Shown here piece by piece: positions 40,462 to 41,462 of a stretch of DNA of 41,462 bases. Below the pieces are notes generated by a model. The model worked only from the letters and a program-made list of their open reading frames with translations. It was not told the DNA's origin and did not search any database. Within the stretch, counting starts at the first letter, position 1, and every line of letters begins with the position of its first letter. The position numbers and the translations under genes are program-made. Where the stretch lies: the NCBI RefSeq assembly GCF_000308715.1, contig NZ_BAGH01000310.1:1-41462 (forward strand), read 5' to 3'. This DNA is from Nocardia tenerifensis NBRC 101015. GTDB taxonomy: Bacteria; Actinomycetota; Actinomycetes; Mycobacteriales; Mycobacteriaceae.

Positions 40462-41247
40462 TTACCCGCGTAGCCGCTGAAGCGCTTCGTCGTGCAGGAG
40501 TCCGTTGGTTGCGACGGCGTCTCCGCCGTGTGGGCCCGGCTTGCCGGCCAGGGAGGTGAAGCGGCCGCCTGCTTCGCGGACGAGGATGTCGAGGGCGGCG
40601 AGGTCCCACAGGGAGACCTCGGGTTCGGTGGCGATGTCGACGGCGCCTTCGGCGAGGAGGCAGTAGGTGAAGAAGTCGCCGTAGCCGCGGACGCGCCACA
40701 CGTCGTCGGTGAGGGCTAGGAAGTTCTCCCGCAGGCCGCGCTCGCGCCAGCCGGACAGGCTGGAGAAGGCCAGGCTCGCGGAGCCGAGATCGGCGACGGC
40801 GGAGACCGAAATCTGTTGGGGCGCTTGGGCATCGAAGCTGGCCCAAGCACCGGACCCGGCCGCCGCCCACCAGCGCCTGGACAGCGCGGGCGCGCTCACC
40901 ACGCCGACCACCGGCACGCCGTCTTCCAGCAGCGCGATGAGGGTGGCCCAGATGGGCACGCCGCGGACGAAGTTCTTCGTGCCGTCGATCGGGTCGATCA
41001 CCCACTGGCGCCCGGTGAACTCGGCGTCGCCGCCGAACTCCTCCCCCAGCACCGAGTCGTCCGGCCGCTGCTCGGCGAGGACCTCTCGGATCGCCTGCTC
41101 CACGGCGAGATCGGCGTCCGACACCGGCGTCAGGTCCGGCTTCGAGTCGACCTTCAAATCGAGCGCCCCGAACCGCGCCCGGGTGAGGCCGTCGGCGGCG
41201 TCGGCCAACCGCAGGGCGAGTTCGAGATCAGAGGAGTCCACAGCCAC
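40462..41247 (-). CDS. hisN: Histidinol-phosphatase (inositol monophosphatase family), HisN
   Basis: This 261-residue protein has the IMPase metal sites: [56 protein letters not shown] (DPIDGT) and, later, [19 protein letters not shown]. This form, with [16 protein letters not shown] near the start and PIWATLIAL after the DPIDGT block, matches actinobacterial HisN, which dephosphorylates L-histidinol phosphate in histidine biosynthesis. Other IMPase substrates remain possible. The GTG at 41247 lies six bases from a TAGGGT -10 hexamer, so a leaderless message is likely. No other his genes are in the window. Confidence 0.85.
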   Translation of the reverse strand: MAVDSSDLELALRLADAADGLTRARFGALDLKVDSKPDLTPVSDADLAVEQAIREVLAEQRPDDSVLGEEFGGDAEFTGRQWVIDPIDGTKNFVRGVPIWATLIALLEDGVPVVGVVSAPALSRRWWAAAGSGAWASFDAQAPQQISVSAVADLGSASLAFSSLSGWRERGLRENFLALTDDVWRVRGYGDFFTYCLLAEGAVDIATEPEVSLWDLAALDILVREAGGRFTSLAGKPGPHGGDAVATNGLLHDEALQRLRG

Positions 41248-41253
41248 GCCCGC

Positions 41254-41259
41254 ACCCTA
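41254..41259 (-). promoter_or_regulatory. -10 box of hisN (leaderless-type)
   Basis: On the minus strand TAGGGT ends six bases before the GTG at 41247. No -35 with a TTG core is visible. Confidence 0.4.
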
Positions 41260-41271
41260 TCCGGTCCCGCT

Positions 41272-41388
41272 GTCCGCATCGGTATCGCGACACTCATCGC
41301 GGCGGTCGGCCTGTCCAACCTCACCGCCTGTGGCATCGACGCCGCGAGCCCGGATTCGGCTGCTTCCCCACCGACCTTCCGCCCGTGA
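41272..41388 (+). pseudogene. Lipoprotein-signal-like short frame without a start codon
   Basis: In this frame the codons after 41272 read VRIGIATLIAAVGLSNLTAC, a good lipoprotein signal with lipobox LTAC. Then come about 18 residues (GIDAASPDSAASPPTFRP) and a stop at 41386-41388. The natural start position holds GTC rather than GTG, and no other start is close. It could be a truncated remnant of a lipoprotein gene or a chance frame. Confidence 0.25.
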
Positions 41389-41397
41389 GCAGTGTGC

Positions 41398-41462
41398 ATA
41401 GACCCACGCACGCACGCACGGCCCCACCGCCCCACGCACCCACCGCCCCACGGCCCACGCAC
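41398..41462. repeat. CGCAC/CCCCACCG-rich low-complexity tract at the window edge
   Basis: The last ~65 bases are built of repeated ACGCACGCACGCAC and CCCCACGCAC/CACCGCCCCAC words with almost no A/T variety. It runs off the window, so its full extent is unknown. Confidence 0.6.

Overview
The window looks like a chromosomal segment of a high-GC actinobacterium of the Mycobacteriales, most likely Nocardia or a close relative. The evidence is very high GC at third codon positions, GTG and TTG starts, many genes whose start codon lies 6-8 bases after a TANNNT -10 hexamer (leaderless-type), a tmRNA whose tag reads ADSHQREYALAA (close to the mycobacterial tag), and an actinobacterial PopR-type regulator beside two clpP genes. 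Genus is an inference; no rRNA or species marker is present.

Layout. 0-7.3 kb: end of a PLP-dependent dehydratase-like gene, thioredoxin-like protein, alpha/beta hydrolase, a divergent MFS exporter/MarR pair with a clear operator, SGNH hydrolase, RibD-like reductase, SAM methyltransferase and a GlxA/AraC regulator divergent from a small membrane protein. 7.3-10.9 kb: small stress-type genes (HPF-like ribosome factor, VC0807-type membrane protein, glutaredoxin, SAP-like basic protein, FMN-binding protein). 11.0-12.7 kb: popR convergent with a clpP pair; the clpP promoter region carries a near-match to the PopR operator. 12.7-18.8 kb: GNAT, MmyB-type regulator divergent from an SDR, an orphan peptide-binding lipoprotein, pyruvate:quinone oxidoreductase and a GlsB-type membrane protein. 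19.0-21.4 kb: a tightly coupled acyl-CoA dehydrogenase / PIG-L deacetylase / NodS-like methyltransferase operon, the best candidate here for an undescribed pathway. 21.4-25.6 kb: MBL-fold hydrolase, TerD, MarR, PLP decarboxylase, RraA-like protein. 25.8-26.7 kb: an isolated oxygen-dependent coproporphyrinogen oxidase (HemF), unexpected in this phylum.

26.8-31.5 kb is gene-poor and looks like accessory DNA beside ssrA. It has a decayed HNH endonuclease fragment, a lipoprotein PIG-L deacetylase, two small orphan genes, a four-copy 23-bp tandem array, a twelve-copy ~40-bp degenerate tandem array and a partial copy of the ssrA terminator hairpin. 31.5-33.5 kb holds ssrA, a DMT transporter and smpB, the two parts of the trans-translation system. 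33.6-36.3 kb is a phosphate-scavenging pair (Tat-exported metallophosphatase and lipoprotein PhoA). 36.5-41.4 kb has RecQ, a secreted beta-propeller protein, a GNAT enzyme and HisN.

A theme runs through the window: ssrA/smpB add a tag ending in LAA, PopR itself ends in LAA, and a second ClpP protease pair is encoded nearby, so tagging, protease and protease regulator lie within about 22 kb.
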